Below, in pieces: positions 25,463-35,467 of a stretch of DNA of 64,000 nt (position 1 is its first letter; every line of letters starts with the position of its first letter). Under the pieces are notes generated by a model, which worked only from the letters and a program-made list of their open reading frames with translations, was not told the DNA's origin and searched no databases. The DNA is from an uncultured Actinomycetes bacterium (GTDB taxonomy: Bacteria; Actinomycetota; Thermoleophilia; Miltoncostaeales; Miltoncostaeaceae). The stretch covers positions 24,844 through 88,843 of the forward strand of contig CAITWD010000001.1 in the NCBI GenBank assembly GCA_903896045.1, read 5' to 3'. Position numbers and translations under genes: made by a program.

Positions 25463-26272
25463 ATGACGCGATCCCGCCTTGATGTTGCACTTGTCTCCGC
25501 AGGTCTTGCACCGACTCGTTCGCGTGCGCAGGCCGCGATCATCGCTGGCCGCGTGCGAGTTGATGGCCAGATTGTCGATAAGCCCGGTGCCTCAGTTGAC
25601 GACACCCGGGCGTTGCATGTTGACGCTGCACCCGAATTTGTCTCTCGTGGAGGATTGAAGCTTGCCAACGCACTCGACGCAGTGGGGGTTGCGGTGCAGG
25701 GCGTGCGCGCCCTTGATCTGGGCGCGTCGACGGGTGGCTTTACCGATTGCCTGCTCGCCCGCGGGGCGGCAGAGGTGATTGCCGTCGATGTGGGATACGG
25801 CCAGCTTGACTGGAAGCTGCGAAATGATCCTCGTGTGCATGTGATGGAGCGCACCAATGCGCGCCATCTGACCGCTGAGGCGTTGCCCTATACCCCTGAT
25901 TTTATTGTCAGCGATCTCGCCTTTATCTCCACGTCGTTGGTGTGGGCGTCGATCGTGCCATGTCTCGGGGAGAAATGGCGCGCCGTGTTAATGGTCAAAC
26001 CTCAATTTGAGGCGGGCCGGGCCCACGTGGGGTCATCGGGCGTGGTGCGGGATCCAGAAGTCCGCCGCGCTGCGGTCGCCTCGGTGGCCCGGACGGTCAC
26101 CGAACTCGGGGGCACCGTATGTGGTGCGGCCGATAGCGGCGTTCCTGGGCCGAAGGGGAATCGGGAGATCTTTCTCTATGCATCGCGGGGGTTTGACGAG
26201 GCTCCTGATACCAATATCGATGTACAGATCGACGCAGCGGTCGCGGCCGGTCATACTGCAGGGACCGTATGA
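25463..26272 (+). CDS. tlyA: TlyA-family rRNA 2'-O-methyltransferase
   Basis: The 269-residue protein joins an N-terminal S4 RNA-binding domain (RLDVALVSAGLAPTRSRAQA, GRVRVDG) to an FtsJ-type Rossmann methyltransferase (LDLGASTGGFTDCLL, AVDVGYGQLDWKL, SDLAFIS). TlyA of mycobacteria methylates cytidines in 16S and 23S rRNA and sets capreomycin sensitivity. The tlyA-nadK-recN order is conserved in many Gram-positive bacteria. Its stop overlaps the nadK start as ATGA. Confidence 0.92.
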   Translation: MTRSRLDVALVSAGLAPTRSRAQAAIIAGRVRVDGQIVDKPGASVDDTRALHVDAAPEFVSRGGLKLANALDAVGVAVQGVRALDLGASTGGFTDCLLARGAAEVIAVDVGYGQLDWKLRNDPRVHVMERTNARHLTAEALPYTPDFIVSDLAFISTSLVWASIVPCLGEKWRAVLMVKPQFEAGRAHVGSSGVVRDPEVRRAAVASVARTVTELGGTVCGAADSGVPGPKGNREIFLYASRGFDEAPDTNIDVQIDAAVAAGHTAGTV

Positions 26273-27162
26273 CTGAACTCAATCGCCCCATACCTATTGC
26301 TCCCGCGGGCACATCGGCCACCCGCGTGTTGCTGTTGACCCATCGCGCACCCGATCACACCAGCGGTTCGCTCGATACCGTCCTCGCGATTCTCGATGAG
26401 TGTGGTGTGGAGGTCCTGGTGCCTCCAGTCGAGGTTGCCAAGCATCCGCGGCTTGCCAAGTACGTGTCGAGCGATGGGGTGGCTCTTCGTGGTGGCGGAG
26501 AAGATTTGATCGTTGTACTCGGCGGCGATGGCTCCATGCTGCGCGCACTTGCCCGGGAAGCCGGGGCGGGTACGCCCGTCATCGGTGTGAATTTTGGTCG
26601 GGTGGGATTTTTGTGCTCGATCGAGCGTTCTGAGCTGGAGCACGGACTCAGGCGGGCATTGCGTGGTGAGTACTCGGTGATCGCGCTTCCCTCCTTAACT
26701 GTGGATTGGAGTGACGGAGCCGTGCGGGCAGTCAATGACCTTGCACTTGTGCGGAGCGGCGAGACACGCATTGCGGATTTGTCATTTGCCATCGATGGAG
26801 AAAAGGTCGCAACGGTGCGATGTGATGGTGTGGTCTGCTCGACCCCTGTGGGTTCAACCGCATACAATCTCGCCGCTGGCGGGCCTACGGTGAGCTGGCG
26901 TGTGCGGTGCTTCGTGCTGAGCTTCCTGGCCGGGCATCACTTGGACACGCGACCGCTCGTCATTGCTCCAGAGGAGCAGCTTGTCGTGACCAATTCGGCA
27001 ATCTGGGGTGATTGCGATGTGCTGGCAGATGGTGCCAAGGTGGGAAGTCTCGCGCCGGGTCGCCAGATCACGATTGGGCTGGGTGGCGACAACGTCCATC
27101 TTGCAATTTTCCCTGAAGCCTCGTTTTTCCGGCGTTACCGGGAGAAATTCGGACGCGGGTAG
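26269..27162 (+). CDS. nadK: NAD kinase
   Basis: The 297-residue enzyme phosphorylates NAD to NADP. The catalytic GGDGSMLRA loop, the NxE-like VNDLALVR and the STPVGSTAYNLAAGGPTV segment are present. The Asp of the GGDG motif is the catalytic base. The usual His-Ser-Leu before the final Arg-Pro reads HHLDTRPLVI, a small drift. It is coupled to tlyA by a 4-nt overlap and followed 4 nt later by recN. Confidence 0.94.
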   Translation: MTELNRPIPIAPAGTSATRVLLLTHRAPDHTSGSLDTVLAILDECGVEVLVPPVEVAKHPRLAKYVSSDGVALRGGGEDLIVVLGGDGSMLRALAREAGAGTPVIGVNFGRVGFLCSIERSELEHGLRRALRGEYSVIALPSLTVDWSDGAVRAVNDLALVRSGETRIADLSFAIDGEKVATVRCDGVVCSTPVGSTAYNLAAGGPTVSWRVRCFVLSFLAGHHLDTRPLVIAPEEQLVVTNSAIWGDCDVLADGAKVGSLAPGRQITIGLGGDNVHLAIFPEASFFRRYREKFGRG

Positions 27163-27166
27163 TGAC

Positions 27167-28849
27167 GTGATTCGCCACCTCGAAATACGTGGCGTTGTGG
27201 TGATTGAGCACGCCGAGATGACGTTTGGCGCCGGGCTCACGGTGATCACTGGTGAGACCGGCTCAGGCAAGTCGGTACTGATGATGGCCTTTGGACTCCT
27301 CGCGGGCGGTCCTGTCGACACGGCCATTATTCGTCCAGGTCAGCAACAGGCCGTTGTTGAAGGCGTGTTTGCGATCCCAGATGGAATTTGGGACAGCTTT
27401 GATGACGACGATCCAGCACTTTCCATTCGCGAGATTCTTGAGGATCCTGGTGAGTGCGTGATTACTCGACGGATTCCTCGGGACGGCCGCGCACGTTCAA
27501 TGGTCGATGGTGTCACGGTGCCCCGTGCCGCGATGATGAATTTCTTCAACGCCTTGGTGCGGTTCTCGGGCCAGGGTGAACAGCGGACGCTTGTGAGCGG
27601 TCGTGCCCAACTGCAGGCGTTAGATGGCTATTGCGGCCCAAATGCGGTTGTGCTCGCACAGCAGTTGGTGCGTCTGCGACGTGAGGTTCGCCGCGGCGAC
27701 ACCGCACGGGCGCGCCTCGAGGCCGACGCCGATCTCCGACGAGTACGGATCGACACGTTGGATGAATTTCTTCGTCAGATCGACATCGTGTTGCCCATTG
27801 AAGGTGAATATGCGCGCCTGCGTACAGATCAAACTCGACTCAGGCATTCCGATCGACTTTCTCAGGCAGCTCACACCGCCGCCGAGGCCCTCGCGCCTCA
27901 GGACGGCGAATTCGGTGCCCGCGAGCAGATCGGGAGGGCTGAACGTGCGATTCGCGATGTACTCGAGATCGATCCAGCACTTGGGGACGGGCACAACGCC
28001 CTCATTCAGGCACAGATTTTCATCGAGGACGCCGCCGTTTCCATCCGCGGGTATCTCGACCAGTTTGATGCGGTAGCGGGTGGGCTCGAGCGCACAGAAG
28101 CACGCATTGAAGAGTATGTCCGCCTCGCACAGCGGCTGGGCTGCATGCCCGAGGACGTGGTTGCCAGGGTCCAGGAGGTGTATGACGAGCGAGATGCACT
28201 CACCGCAGACACCGGATCTGACCTTGAGTGGAGTGTCGCCCGCCAGGCCATGTGTACGGAGATCCGCACGATCTCAGATGCGTTATCCGAGTTGCGCAGT
28301 GACGGTGCGGTGCGGCTGGCCCGTGAACTCGAAGCGGCGCTGATTGATCTGGCATTGCCGGATGCGAAGGTGCAGATCCAGATGACAACGTCAGATGATC
28401 CATTGGGTACTGACGCTGCCAAAATGATCGTGCAATTGAACCCGGGACTCCCTGAGGCGCCACTCGCCGAAATCGCTTCTGGAGGAGAGCTGTCGCGGGT
28501 ACTGCTCGCGCTTCACGGGCTTGCTGCGGCAAAGGATGACGCAACCTGGGTGTTCGATGAGATTGATGCGGGAATCGGCGGAATTACCGCCAGCGCCGTC
28601 GCCCAACGACTTTCACTGCTCGGCGTCGGTCGTCAGGTGATCGCCATCACTCATCTTCCGCAGGTTGCCGCACGTGCTGATGCGCAGGTCGTATTACGTA
28701 AATCGGTCGACCATGAGGATACGACGACCCTGATTGGCAGCGTTGATGGGGAAGCGCGGATGGTTGAGTTGTGTCGGATGCTCGGGGCGACGGCAGATGA
28801 CCGCGCGGCGCGCGAACACATTGGTCAGCTGATGGGTGCGCGCCCGTAA
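27167..28849 (+). CDS. recN: DNA repair protein RecN
   Basis: From the GTG at 27167 the protein is 560 residues, the usual RecN length; the open frame extends back into nadK, but the conserved N-terminus VIRHLEIRG begins here. Walker A GETGSGKS lies near residues 31-38. The middle is a long helical coiled-coil section. The C-terminal head carries the ABC signature (SGGELSRVLLALHGL) and Walker B (WVFDEIDAGIGG). RecN is an SMC-like ATPase that holds broken DNA ends during double-strand-break repair. It ends the dxs-led run. Confidence 0.94.
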   Translation: MIRHLEIRGVVVIEHAEMTFGAGLTVITGETGSGKSVLMMAFGLLAGGPVDTAIIRPGQQQAVVEGVFAIPDGIWDSFDDDDPALSIREILEDPGECVITRRIPRDGRARSMVDGVTVPRAAMMNFFNALVRFSGQGEQRTLVSGRAQLQALDGYCGPNAVVLAQQLVRLRREVRRGDTARARLEADADLRRVRIDTLDEFLRQIDIVLPIEGEYARLRTDQTRLRHSDRLSQAAHTAAEALAPQDGEFGAREQIGRAERAIRDVLEIDPALGDGHNALIQAQIFIEDAAVSIRGYLDQFDAVAGGLERTEARIEEYVRLAQRLGCMPEDVVARVQEVYDERDALTADTGSDLEWSVARQAMCTEIRTISDALSELRSDGAVRLARELEAALIDLALPDAKVQIQMTTSDDPLGTDAAKMIVQLNPGLPEAPLAEIASGGELSRVLLALHGLAAAKDDATWVFDEIDAGIGGITASAVAQRLSLLGVGRQVIAITHLPQVAARADAQVVLRKSVDHEDTTTLIGSVDGEARMVELCRMLGATADDRAAREHIGQLMGARP

Positions 28850-28870
28850 CGGGATTGCGCGGGCCCCCAG

Positions 28871-30262
28871 CTACGGCCCCCACGTGGCAAAGACAAGCTG
28901 CGAACGGGTGGCCCCACCGAGCGCGAACGCTGTCGAGAGAGTCGATCCATTTGGGCTGAGTTGAGAAAGCTCACCGAGTTCATGAAAACCGGGCCCGCGA
29001 ATCGGTGCACGAATCTGCGTCGGGGCGCTGGCGGTAATGCCGGTTCCATCGGCGGTCGCACCGATGACACGTGACTCATAGCCCACTGCGTCATTTGACG
29101 CGACATGCACGGCGTAGGTCAGGAGCACCGTGCTGTTCGGGAGGATGCCGATTGCCGGCAAGAGATCATCATTGCCTGGGGACGGGGCGATGGTCGTGGT
29201 GTTCCATCCGGTTCGGGCAGCGTTTGGGAGTGCGACGGTGATGCGACTCACGCCGCCAGAATATGTCGGCCACGCGACCCCTGGCCGACGGTTCACAATA
29301 AGAATGCTCGGGGCCGTGAAGAGCGGGAAACTCGCGCCATTGAGGGACGCGGGAAGGGGTATTCCGGTGCCAATCACCTGGGGTGCGGCAACCAGTTTCC
29401 CATTGCGAATTTCGGCGACGAGCACATTCAAGGTATTGCCTGGAATGATTTGCGCCCACGTGATGTAGGCATCTGCCGAGCCGATGGGCGCGATTTGCAC
29501 ACCGAAATTCGCTCCGCGAGATGGCACCGTGACGGGTGCACCGAACGTTTGCCCATTGTCATGCGAAAAGGCGATTTGGATTTGGTCGGTGCCCCCCACT
29601 GTCTCGCACGCATGCGCGGCGATACCTCGCGACCATCCCGCCCACACGTCATTTCCAATCCCGGCGGCAACCGTGGGTCGATCGTCGAATGTCCCTGTGC
29701 CACGTCGATCGTCGATGACGCGTGTTTTCGAGGATTCGGGAGAGGTGAACCGGGTAATTGCGACCGAGCCACCATCAATGCAATAGAGCCGTTTGTTCAG
29801 ATCAATACCGGCACCCACCACGACAGTGCCGTTGGATGTCGTGGCAATGGTGGGGTCGTAACTGCGATGGAAACCTGCAGGGAGCACTGGTTGTACGAAC
29901 TGCCAATTTTGTCCCTTGTGCTGCGACCACACGCGCACCACCGCTTGCTGAACACCTGGGTTCCATGTTGTCGCCGCAGCGAAACGGTCCCCCTGCGATG
30001 TGCCTCCGACCGATTCCCCGAACTCAAATTGGGGTTTGGTCGCGACGATGCTGATTGTCGGGGAGGCGTGTGCGGCAGATGCGCTGGCGAGTGTGAGCAC
30101 AGCCAGTGGGCGTGCGCTGACTGGTTGCGATGAGCTTCCGCCGCGCATCGCCAGGACCGCAATCAATACGATAAGGATGACCGCCAGAGCGATGAGCGGC
30201 GCGCGAGATCCGCTTTGGCGTCGCTGCGATGTGCGATACATCCGTGGCGGTGTGTCAGGCAT
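28871..30262 (-). CDS. Membrane-anchored extracytoplasmic BNR/sialidase-like protein
   Basis: A 463-residue protein with a basic N-terminus (RTSQRRQSGSR), one strong hydrophobic helix (residues 21-40, LIALAVILIVLIAVLAM) and a long extracytoplasmic beta-rich part. One clear Asp-box is present, SHDNGQTFGAPV, with repeated blade-like motifs (SNGTVVVGAG, DDRPTVAAG, GIGNDVWAGW, SADAYITWAQ). This suggests a six-bladed propeller of the BNR/sialidase type. No sialidase catalytic Arg triad can be assigned, so enzyme activity is unproven. It follows the methyltransferase gene by 15 nt and is probably co-transcribed with it. Confidence 0.65.
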   Translation of the reverse strand: MPDTPPRMYRTSQRRQSGSRAPLIALAVILIVLIAVLAMRGGSSSQPVSARPLAVLTLASASAAHASPTISIVATKPQFEFGESVGGTSQGDRFAAATTWNPGVQQAVVRVWSQHKGQNWQFVQPVLPAGFHRSYDPTIATTSNGTVVVGAGIDLNKRLYCIDGGSVAITRFTSPESSKTRVIDDRRGTGTFDDRPTVAAGIGNDVWAGWSRGIAAHACETVGGTDQIQIAFSHDNGQTFGAPVTVPSRGANFGVQIAPIGSADAYITWAQIIPGNTLNVLVAEIRNGKLVAAPQVIGTGIPLPASLNGASFPLFTAPSILIVNRRPGVAWPTYSGGVSRITVALPNAARTGWNTTTIAPSPGNDDLLPAIGILPNSTVLLTYAVHVASNDAVGYESRVIGATADGTGITASAPTQIRAPIRGPGFHELGELSQLSPNGSTLSTAFALGGATRSQLVFATWGP

Positions 30263-30277
30263 GTGTGCGCCGAATAC

Positions 30278-30970
30278 CTACGGTCGCCGAGCGGTCACGA
30301 GTCCGCTCTCATTGGTGAGCTCATACGATGCGACCTCCACAAAACCGATCTCGGTGAGCAGTTGCTCCCATGCCTCCGGGCGCTCTGGGTGCTCCCATGT
30401 GCCGGTTGCAATCTTTCCCGCGTTTTTCAGGACCCGGAGAACGCCAGCTGGTCCACGCTTACTGATCAATTTCACTTTGTCCCAGATAATCCTCCGGTCT
30501 CGGGGACGCAACGAGACGGCAAACATCATGTCGCAGATCACCACCCGTCCACCGGGAGCCAAGACGCGATAGAGATCTTGAAGTGCGACGCGTTTGTCCT
30601 CGTGGTCGACATGGTGGTAGGCGTAATTCGATATTGCCAAGGTGCGCGAGCCATCGGGGAGTCCGAGCTCACGCAAGTCGGCGACGGCGCCGGAAATATT
30701 CTCAAGGCCTTCTCGTTTACCGATCGCGATGACCCGTTCTACCATTGCCGGCGCCGCATCGATTGCGAGGACATCCCTGACGAGTGGGGCGACCCGTAAC
30801 GTGAGTAAGCCGGTGCCAGCTCCAATGTCCACAACACGATCGGCCAGTGTGGGCGATGCGTGTTCAAGGATGTTGTCGGCAAGTCGCTGGAATGCGGGAC
30901 TCGCGGCAACTTCCTCCCACTCGTTGACGCGTTCATTCCACGACACGTTTGCGTGCTGATCATGTGTCAT
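30278..30970 (-). CDS. Class I SAM-dependent methyltransferase
   Basis: The 230-residue protein has SAM motif [17 protein letters not shown], motif [28 protein letters not shown] and [14 protein letters not shown], the pattern of the UbiE/Methyltransf_11 class. The C-terminal half ([19 protein letters not shown]) differs from ubiquinone/menaquinone methyltransferases. The substrate cannot be named. It is the first gene of a two-gene minus-strand unit with the BNR-like membrane protein and is divergent from pyrG across 278 nt. Confidence 0.82.
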   Translation of the reverse strand: MTHDQHANVSWNERVNEWEEVAASPAFQRLADNILEHASPTLADRVVDIGAGTGLLTLRVAPLVRDVLAIDAAPAMVERVIAIGKREGLENISGAVADLRELGLPDGSRTLAISNYAYHHVDHEDKRVALQDLYRVLAPGGRVVICDMMFAVSLRPRDRRIIWDKVKLISKRGPAGVLRVLKNAGKIATGTWEHPERPEAWEQLLTEIGFVEVASYELTNESGLVTARRP

Positions 30971-31248
30971 CTACCGAGGACTCCGGATCGCAGTTGCTCG
31001 TCGTACAGCGCGGGTGCGTGCGACGGAAGAAAATAGGCGATTACGCAGGTCCATTTTGGCAGATGGAGAGGACACCCCCGCCAGAGAGCGGTCGTCATGG
31101 CACAACGGTGATGGTCAAGATCGAGACGATGGATAGAGGAATTCCGCTATATGCCCGTATTGCAGGGGAAACAAATGTGGCGCGCGCGACAGTTGCGCCG
31201 CGGGCTTGTGTATTGTTTTTCCCAGCGTTGACTGATCGAGGAGAGCTT

Positions 31249-32922
31249 GTGAGCGACCACCCCGTCAAGTACGTGTTCGTCACTGGGGGTGTGGTGTCGG
31301 GCCTTGGCAAGGGCATCACTGCAGCCTCGCTTGGGACCCTTCTCAAGGCGCGCGGTTGGAAGATCTTCTTCCAAAAATGCGATCCCTACATCAACGTCGA
31401 TCCGGGAACCATGAGTCCGTATCAGCACGGCGAAGTCTTCGTCACCGAAGACGGTGCTGAGACCGACCTGGATCTGGGGCACTACGAGCGATTTACGGAC
31501 GAGAGCCTGACCCGTGTGTCGAACACGACCACCGGTGCGGTGTATGACGCGGTGATCAAGCGCGAACGCCGTGGGGATTTTGATGGCGCGACAGTACAGG
31601 TCGTCCCGCATGTCACCAACGAGATCAAGCGTCGTATTCGGCTTGCCGGAGAGAGCTCTGCGGCAGAGGTTGTCATCGTCGAGGTCGGCGGCACGGTGGG
31701 AGATATCGAGTCACTGCCATTCCTCGAAGCGATTCGACAGTTGCGCAACGACGTCGGCCGCGAAAATGTTGCGTTCGTTCACGTCACCCTCGTTCCATTC
31801 CTGGAGGCAAGCGGTGAACTCAAGACGAAGGCGACCCAGCATTCGGTGAATGAATTGCGCCGCATTGGTATCGAGCCAGATGTATTGGTGTTGCGTTCAA
31901 ATCACACCATCACTCAAGACCTCAAGGGAAAAATCGCGCTGCACGCAGGCATCCCTGAGCATTTCGTGATTTCTGCAGCGGATGCGAGAGATATCTACGT
32001 CGTTCCGCTGGGGATGGAGGCCGAGGGCTTCGATGCGGCGGTGTGCGAGCGACTTGGCCTTCCTATTCGTCCGGCCGATCTGCGTGAATGGATCACCTTG
32101 GTCGACCACATTGATCACTGCGATGGGGTCGTCAATATCGCTTTGGTCGGGAAATATGTCGCCTTGCGCGATGCATATTTGTCAGTGGCTGAAGCACTCA
32201 AGCACGCCGCGATTTTCCATGGCGTTGAGGTCAATATCGATTGGGTGGATTCCGACGATGATGATCTCGCCGAACGGTTGTCTCGGGCGGACGGAATTCT
32301 GGTTCCGGGTGGCTTTGGTCAACGCGGTATCGAAGGCAAGATAGCTGCGGCACGCTATGCGCGGGAAAAGCTTGTGCCATATCTCGGTATTTGCCTGGGT
32401 ATGCAGGTGGCAGTCATTGAATACGCGCGAAATGTGTGCGGAATGACCAATGCCAATAGCTCCGAATTTGATGCCGCGACTCCGTATCCCGTCGTCGACC
32501 TCCTTCCCGAGCAGCGCGAGATTGATGGCCGCGGAGGCACGATGCGTCTTGGGGCCGATCCGGTTGCGCTTGTCGCCGGCACGCGTGTCGCCGGGGCGTA
32601 CGAGGAGTCGGTGATCTATGAGCGCCACCGACATCGGTATGAGGTGAATCCTGTGCTGCGGCCAGGGATTGAAGAGGCAGGGTTGGTGGTTGCCGCCACA
32701 TCTCCCGACGGGCGACTGGTCGAAGCTGTGGAGATTCGCGAGCACCCATGGTTTTGCGCGTCCCAATTCCACCCTGAATTCAAAAGCCGACCGACTCGCC
32801 CGGAACCGCTGTTCCGCGATTTCGTGGGAGCTGCGTTGGCGGCGGCGATCGCCAAAGGTCGCCTCGCCGACAGTTCATCAACCGCGCACGATCTGACGAA
32901 CGCTCCCGTGTCCTCGGCGTGA
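31249..32922 (+). CDS. pyrG: CTP synthase
   Basis: The 557-residue enzyme aminates UTP to CTP. The N-terminal synthetase part shows [42 protein letters not shown] and [15 protein letters not shown]. The C-terminal class-I glutamine amidotransferase part has the nucleophile loop LGICLGMQ and the HPEF His-Glu pair. The GTG at 31249 is picked because GAGGAG lies 6 nt before it and the conserved N-terminus follows; the frame is open further upstream to 30949. The stop overlaps the next start as GTGA. Confidence 0.96.
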   Translation: MSDHPVKYVFVTGGVVSGLGKGITAASLGTLLKARGWKIFFQKCDPYINVDPGTMSPYQHGEVFVTEDGAETDLDLGHYERFTDESLTRVSNTTTGAVYDAVIKRERRGDFDGATVQVVPHVTNEIKRRIRLAGESSAAEVVIVEVGGTVGDIESLPFLEAIRQLRNDVGRENVAFVHVTLVPFLEASGELKTKATQHSVNELRRIGIEPDVLVLRSNHTITQDLKGKIALHAGIPEHFVISAADARDIYVVPLGMEAEGFDAAVCERLGLPIRPADLREWITLVDHIDHCDGVVNIALVGKYVALRDAYLSVAEALKHAAIFHGVEVNIDWVDSDDDDLAERLSRADGILVPGGFGQRGIEGKIAAARYAREKLVPYLGICLGMQVAVIEYARNVCGMTNANSSEFDAATPYPVVDLLPEQREIDGRGGTMRLGADPVALVAGTRVAGAYEESVIYERHRHRYEVNPVLRPGIEEAGLVVAATSPDGRLVEAVEIREHPWFCASQFHPEFKSRPTRPEPLFRDFVGAALAAAIAKGRLADSSSTAHDLTNAPVSSA

Positions 32923-34052
32923 GCACTCAGGCTGCGGGGTTGTCGGAGGTCGTTCAGCTCTTCATTGACTTGTGTGAGATCCCCTCTCCTTCGTATCGTG
33001 AGGATGAGATCGCTCGACGCATCCGTGCCGAGCTCGAGTCGTTGGGTTGCGAGGTGACCGAGGATGGCGCCGCTGAGCTTCTCGAGGCTGGTTGCGGCAA
33101 CATCTTGGGTCGGCTTCCTGCCACGACGTCGGGTATTGCGATCGTGTTGTGCGCCCACCTGGACACTGTTCCCGTGGCCGATCAGATCGAGGTGGTGGTC
33201 GAGGACGGCGTCGCGAGAAATCGCCACGACGCAATCCTTGGTGGTGACGACAAGGCAGCCGTTGCCGCAATGCTTGTGGCAGTACGCAATATCGTTTCTC
33301 AAAAGGTCCCCCATGCGGGGATTGAGTTGCTTTTCACGCCGTGTGAAGAGGTTGGGTTGCGCGGCGCCGCATGTTTTGACGTGAGTACGCTTATCGGCCA
33401 AATGGGCTTTGTGTACGACCACACCGGCCCAATTGGCCAGATCGTGACCTCTGCGCCGTGGCATTCTCGGATAGATGCAACCTTCCTCGGAACCGCTGCG
33501 CATGCGGGAATGCAGCCAGAGGATGGTCGAAGTGCAATTCATGCCGCCGCCGCGGCGATCGCCCGCATGCCGCTTGGTCGGATTGATCATGAGACGACCG
33601 CAAATGTCGGTGTCATCTCAGGAGGGCATGCCACCAATGTAGTTGCTGCTCGGTGCCAGGTGATTGCAGAAGCTCGCAGCCGCTCACAGGAGCGCCTCGG
33701 CGAGCAATTGACTGCCATGATTGATGCGCTCACGGCTGCGGCAATTGATGCCGGTTGCGACCTTGAATGTCGCGTGACGCCTGAATATCACGGGTATTCG
33801 CTCGCACCCGATGCGGCGCAGGTTCGTATTGCTGAACGCGCGCTCACCCGGGAAGGGTTTGCTGTGTCGCATATCGCCGCTGGCGGTGGATCCGACGTGA
33901 ATGCACTGCTCAAAAATGGTTTTCCGAGCGTGAACCTGTGTAACGCGATGACCGACGTGCACACCAGTAACGAATCTATTGCGATTGCCGACATCGAGGC
34001 GATGGAACGCGTGACGCGGGCACTCATTGATGAGGCGGTTGCAGCGCAATGA
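32919..34052 (+). CDS. M20-family metallopeptidase (peptidase T-like)
   Basis: The 377-residue enzyme has the M20 two-zinc layout: H-x-D in CAHLDTVP, bridging Asp in [12 protein letters not shown], the catalytic Glu pair in [12 protein letters not shown], and the later Asp and His ([14 protein letters not shown]). A dimerisation domain lies in between (about residues 180-300). PepT and similar enzymes cleave small peptides. The exact substrate is open; a tripeptidase is the nearest match. It is coupled to pyrG (GTGA) and to the NUDIX gene (ATGA). Confidence 0.87.
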   Translation: MSTQAAGLSEVVQLFIDLCEIPSPSYREDEIARRIRAELESLGCEVTEDGAAELLEAGCGNILGRLPATTSGIAIVLCAHLDTVPVADQIEVVVEDGVARNRHDAILGGDDKAAVAAMLVAVRNIVSQKVPHAGIELLFTPCEEVGLRGAACFDVSTLIGQMGFVYDHTGPIGQIVTSAPWHSRIDATFLGTAAHAGMQPEDGRSAIHAAAAAIARMPLGRIDHETTANVGVISGGHATNVVAARCQVIAEARSRSQERLGEQLTAMIDALTAAAIDAGCDLECRVTPEYHGYSLAPDAAQVRIAERALTREGFAVSHIAAGGGSDVNALLKNGFPSVNLCNAMTDVHTSNESIAIADIEAMERVTRALIDEAVAAQ

Positions 34053-34621
34053 GTGATCGCACGCCTCCCGGATCGTTATCGCAGCCCCCAGAAGGCGTGC
34101 TTCCTGGTCCTGTGGCATCGACACATATTTTCGATGGTCAGATTGTGCGGCTCCGGGTCTCTGAATATGAGCGCCCGAGCGGGATTCGCGTGCGACGGGA
34201 GGTGCTCGACCATCATGGTGCAGTGGTGATGGTGCCGATTGAAGATGACCACATCCTGATGGTCCGCCAACCCAGGGACGCAATCCAAGAGCTCATGCTG
34301 GAACTCCCCGCAGGCAAACTCGATTTCGCTGGGGAAGATCCCCGTGCGGCGGCTGAGCGCGAGTTAGCCGAGGAAGTTGGTCGCGAAGCGGACAACTGGA
34401 CGTACATGGGCGGTTTCTATACCGCCCCAGCAATGATCACCGAGTTCCTCCACCTGTTCATCGTGTCCGAATTACGGCCAAGCCCTGTACTTCCGATTCC
34501 CGAAGAGGAAATCGAAATCGTGCCTGTTGCGCTCTCGCAATTGCCGTCATTGATCACTCGGGTCAGAGACGCGAAAACGTTAATCGGGCTCTTGCATACT
34601 GCGCGCGCACTCGGGATCTGA
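34049..34621 (+). CDS. NUDIX hydrolase, ADP-ribose pyrophosphatase type
   Basis: The 190-residue protein has a full Nudix box (GEDPRAAAERELAEEVG) directly after the LELPAGKLD strand, the arrangement of ADP-ribose pyrophosphatases. These enzymes split ADP-ribose into AMP and ribose 5-phosphate, limiting free ADP-ribose. EEEIEIVP near the C-terminus also matches the subfamily. It overlaps the M20 peptidase stop by 4 nt. In related genomes a NUDIX gene often follows pyrG. Confidence 0.9.
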   Translation: MSDRTPPGSLSQPPEGVLPGPVASTHIFDGQIVRLRVSEYERPSGIRVRREVLDHHGAVVMVPIEDDHILMVRQPRDAIQELMLELPAGKLDFAGEDPRAAAERELAEEVGREADNWTYMGGFYTAPAMITEFLHLFIVSELRPSPVLPIPEEEIEIVPVALSQLPSLITRVRDAKTLIGLLHTARALGI

Positions 34622-34651
34622 CGATCAGCACGTGGTGAGACGGCATCCGCG

Positions 34652-35467
34652 ATGATTGTGACCCGCGATGGGGATCGTTTTCGTCTTATCCGCCAAGTCG
34701 ATCATCAAGACCAGTGCGGGCAGCTTGCGACCGCGTGGGGCAACGAGTCATTCGCGCGCTGCGCGCCTTTTTCCCCCTTGATTGACGCTGCGCGTTGCCA
34801 TGACGACGGGTGGCGCGCCTGGGATAAGGCTCCGGGTGTCGACGATCACGGGGCACCGATCAATTTTCCCGATGTTGATCGCGCAGTCCATGCTGCGTTC
34901 TATGGCCACGCGATCGACGATGCAGCGCATGACGATGCGCAGGTGGGACTCATTGTCAGCATGCATGGGCAAGGGTTGTATGAAAAGCGACTCGGGCTCG
35001 ATGGACGCCCTGTCGATCGACACACACGCCCTGAATTTGAGCGGCAGTTCATCGAAGCCGAGATGGCCCGTCAGCATGAGTTGTCCTCGCGGATCGGTGA
35101 TCTCGCTGCGACCCAACGCTGGGCATGGGCGGGGTTTCGCCTTCTTCAGGCCTGGGATGTGCTGTCGCTGTACGTGTGTTGGCACGGACTCGATCGAGGC
35201 GAGGTGTGGAGCCTTCCGGCGGTGCCGACCAATCTCGACGATAACGAGGGCGTGTCGGTTCAGGTGTTGCCCCTGCGCGCAGGCGTCGCGTGCGTGAGAC
35301 CGTGGCCCTTTGCGGAACCGTTCCTCAAGATCCCAATCGCTGCGCGGTGGATTCCGTTCGATTGCTATCCGGACGCAGCCGCCCTTTCTGCATCGCTCAG
35401 TCGGGCGGAGGAACATCCGCACGAGGTCCTGCTGTGTGCGGATCCTGGAAATCTTCTCGTACGCTGA
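34652..35467 (+). CDS. DUF3891 family protein
   Basis: The 271-residue protein matches the DUF3891 pattern: an opening QVDHQDQCGQLA, then a His-Asp-Asp stretch AARCHDDGWRAWD, SMHGQGLYEKR and LQAWDVLSLYVCWHGLD. The conserved His/Asp positions resemble HD-type metal sites, but no function has been established. There is no signal peptide. The gene follows the NUDIX gene by 30 nt. Its last 71 nt overlap the end of the opposing DUF429 gene. Confidence 0.8.
   Translation: MIVTRDGDRFRLIRQVDHQDQCGQLATAWGNESFARCAPFSPLIDAARCHDDGWRAWDKAPGVDDHGAPINFPDVDRAVHAAFYGHAIDDAAHDDAQVGLIVSMHGQGLYEKRLGLDGRPVDRHTRPEFERQFIEAEMARQHELSSRIGDLAATQRWAWAGFRLLQAWDVLSLYVCWHGLDRGEVWSLPAVPTNLDDNEGVSVQVLPLRAGVACVRPWPFAEPFLKIPIAARWIPFDCYPDAAALSASLSRAEEHPHEVLLCADPGNLLVR

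Noticed and set aside
29105..30133. 342-codon plus-strand open frame
   Set aside because: Lies entirely antisense to the BNR-like gene, has Arg/Cys/His-rich shadow composition and no domain pattern.
30971..31248. Coding extension or regulatory RNA upstream of pyrG
   Set aside because: The in-frame extension is not CTP-synthase-like and the GTG at 31249 has a strong ribosome site; no clear structured element or promoter could be picked.
32616..33590. 324-codon minus-strand open frame across the pyrG/M20 junction
   Set aside because: Opposite to two clearly conserved genes and without any recognisable motif.
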